From Cyanoderma ruficeps (lineage: Eukaryota > Chordata > Aves > Passeriformes > Timaliidae), in NCBI GenBank assembly GCA_008694505.1, contig VZDJ01007747.1, positions 39,507,202 to 39,571,201 of the forward strand: 64,000 nucleotides of DNA, written 5' to 3'. Numbering within the stretch: the stretch's first letter is position 1; the number at the start of each line of letters is the position of its first letter. The notes under the pieces are model-generated. The model worked only from the letters and a program-made list of their open reading frames with translations. It was not told where the DNA came from and did not search any database. This document shows positions 61,301 to 64,000 of this stretch, piece by piece. A program made the position numbers and the translations under genes.

Positions 61301-64000
61301 GAGGGAGGGAATTTTCAAACAAAAGCTTTTTGAAATCTCCTTGAGAATGAATAATTTTGAGGGTGGTGGAGGATGGCAGCAACAATTGAAGGAAATAATC
61401 ACTCACCATTTGCCCAGACATTTCTCTAGAACATGAAAAGCCATGAGATAGCACCTTCTGGGGGTGGGTACAGGTACAAAGCTGCTCACAGCACGCTGAG
61501 GTCTGTGTGGGTGCAGAGGGTGATGAATAGCCATACACACATGGTTTTGTATGGCTCTTGTCTCAAAGTATTTCGTTCTGTGGACCTTGCTTTCTCCAGC
61601 AAGGTTAAGGACTGCAAGGCCTCATCTAGAAACCAGAGTGGCTCTTCCTCAAAATGCATTCATCTACCAAAAGCCTCGCATTAGCTGCAAAAAGGGGCAA
61701 AGCCAGATACAGACATCACCTCCTGCCCATGGCATCATTTCCATTGGGAGAGCAGAGCTGCTCATCTGATGCCCTTCTAAGGCTGTGAGGAACTTTGCCT
61801 CCCAGCCTGGGCTGCAGGACACTTAACAGACCTGGGTTATCCTCATAGCTTATAATTTTTCTTAATTCCTATTTATATGCTGCCTCACTCTGGCTCTTTC
61901 TAATGTCAGCTACGCCAGTTTCAACACTCAGTTGACCACAGCCCTGTCGAAGTAAGATTTTCCATTCTTTCCTTCCTGCCTTTTGATAGTATCCGTAATT
62001 TTAACAGCCATAGATTAAGTTAAACATGAGCCATGGGACTGTGCAGTGCTGTCAGTTGCTCTAGGATGAGGGACAGTAAAACACAGCTCTCCTGATCTGG
62101 CAGCATTTCACAGTAGGGTAACTGGAACAATGCTGGGATGGCAAAATCGGTCCATATGGGTTTAACAGCATTTTCCACAAAGGATATTTAAATCAATGTG
62201 CTGAAATGGAGTGGGAAGCTCTTCAGATCCAGCACACAGAGTTCACATTAAGGCTTTGGCTGAAGAATCATGCATACAAGTGAAATGATGTTATTTGCAG
62301 CAGATTAACAGAATCAAGCTTGGGGCAGGAGCAAGGCTGCGGAGATATGTGGCATCCATGTCAAGTCTTTTCAGAGACCGAGTTACAGGTAGACCTGTGG
62401 GAAATGTTATTTATGAGTAAGAAAAAGGCTTTCAGGAAAATTTAGGTCTTAGAAACCCAGCTACAGCTCATCCAAGGAACTGGGTTTCTGTGAGAAAGTC
62501 TGGGTGTGAGGAGCAGAACAGTGGTGGTGATAATGGGGAACAGCATGACAGCTCTCCTTCCACCCAGCAGCTTGGAAAGGGAAAGACATGATCTGGCACA
62601 TGCTGAAATTCAGGACACGAGAAGGCTGTGAAGACAAACCTCAGCTGGTGTTACTTGTTGAGCATTTTAAAGCCAAATCTGAATGCAATCTGTAATTGGT
62701 TTATAGCTTGTTTTTAAGCCCTGTCACCTTTTGAAAGATTCTTACTCTTAGAGTGTGGTTAGACACGGTGTTCTACTAAATCCAGATAAGGATCAGAAGA
62801 GGACACGCAGGTGGATTGCAGGTAGGAGTGGTTGTAAGCAAACTCATGATGGAGATGCTTTCATTGCCCTTGACTCAAGACATTTGGCACTGGGAACCTC
62901 AGTGTTCCCTCCAGAGAAAGAGTGGCACTTTCAGGGTCATGATCATCATATCTCAGTTATCCTCTGGAGATGTCTCCTCAGATCAGCTTCCTGAGATGCC
63001 TGAAGTTGGCTGAGATGTGTATGAGCCTTTGCTGCTGGGAGGAATAGACCCAAGGATACAGCTCCGCAAGCTGGAGGGGGTCCAGATAATCAGTGGTTGT
63101 ATCAAACAAGAAAGGAGGTAAATACCAGAAAATGTGATAGAGATAAGTTTCTGGGAGGCATCCTAAAGTGTTTCTCCAAACTCACAATGCAAAAGCACCA
63201 TGGCTTTCAGGGGACCTGGCATCTAAATAAAATGAAACGTCGTCTCCTGGTAGGTGAAGGCATAAGGCACTCACTGCTGCAGGGAGAGGCTTAGCCATAT
63301 TCAGAAAGTATATTCCTAGAAATATTGAAGATACCTGGGTGTAAATTACATGTCCTAACAGCAAGTACATTTGGAGGGGTGGTACTCCCTGTTAAGAGGT
63401 TAAGTCATTCCTTAACTATTTCAAAGCAAAAGAGTATTCTAGAGAGAAGATTATTTAAAGTTTGCCTGAAGTCATGATTTAATGCAGTTATCTCAAGTAT
63501 TTGCCACTGGCTACTGTCAGAGTCAAGATGCTGGATTAGATCAGCTTTGGGTCTTCTTTAAAATGTCAGCTTCTGTATTCTGAGGATGGGGGAAGACAAT
63601 CTGTAGATCTGTAGGTGAGATATGCAGAAGATAAATACAATTTTCATGTCTTTCCTTTATGCCTCACTGACTTTGCTAATGTGGCATGAAGAACAAAGGC
63701 TACCCAAGCCTAGATTCAGTGTTTCAAAGTCCAGCTGCCTTTGCTGTTGGAGAGGGGCTAAAGTGAGCTGTATCCAGTATCTGGATTTTGAGCTTTTGTT
63801 GAGAAGTCATTTTACCAAAACAATGCATTTCAGACACTGTCTCCATTTAGGTGGAATTTCATCCATCTTGCAAAGATGTGCTCTGACCTCCACAGGCTCT
63901 CTCATCCCCTGTATCACACCTGTATCACACCCACATCACCTGTGTTACCCGGGGAAGTGGGAATCTGATACCTTCTACAAAGTCCCAATAGACACACAAC
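58311..64000. other. Gene-free intergenic DNA to the right edge
   Basis: No exon, RNA gene or clear mobile element is recognised. A short imperfect TGTATCACACC duplication is at about 63909-63931. Confidence 0.45.

Noticed and set aside
1..64000. CRISPR arrays, bacterial operons, phage or plasmid features, tRNA and rRNA genes
   Set aside because: No spaced direct repeats, no ribosome-binding-site-linked ORFs, no cloverleaf or rRNA words were seen; the window is vertebrate nuclear DNA.

Overview
The window looks like a gene-poor stretch of vertebrate, almost certainly avian, nuclear DNA. The main reasons are CR1 (chicken repeat 1) LINE fragments, two of which end in or begin with the ATTCTATGATTCT-type 3' end typical of bird CR1, and a solo LTR of a widespread avian endogenous retrovirus type. 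There are no long ORFs, operons or bacterial signals. A songbird or related bird is likely but cannot be proven from this sequence alone.

Layout. Positions 1-1855 appear to be the start of intron 1 of a minus-strand gene that runs off the left edge. Its first coding exon lies at 1856-2042, inside a strong CpG island (about 1700-2640). The exon begins after an in-frame stop, encodes a signal peptide and a basic Ala/Gly-rich stretch, and ends at a strong CAG|GTAAGG donor. The gene product could not be identified from so little sequence. Its putative promoter and 5' UTR region carries overlapping GC boxes, a (CGG)8 repeat in the gene's sense, a G-quadruplex motif and a second possible splice donor. 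A milder CpG shore follows to about 3560.

From about 3.6 kb to 64 kb I find no convincing protein-coding gene. This desert holds five CR1 fragments (one less certain), one solo LTR, one possible hAT-like MITE, and simple repeats. It also holds several AT-rich, homeobox-motif-rich blocks that read like conserved non-coding regulatory elements, although that is inference without an alignment. At 32.03-32.56 kb there is an orphan CpG island next to a TATA-like box and a cluster of GATA-like sites. It could be a distal promoter or an island-type enhancer. At 30.73-31.02 kb there is a possible exon on the plus strand, with a strong acceptor, a 63-codon ORF and a strong donor.

The overall picture is a developmental or neural-type secreted or membrane protein gene start with a long upstream regulatory desert. 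No previously undescribed system is evident. The most useful leads are the orphan CpG island, the candidate exon and the paired POU-like palindrome at 24.37 kb.
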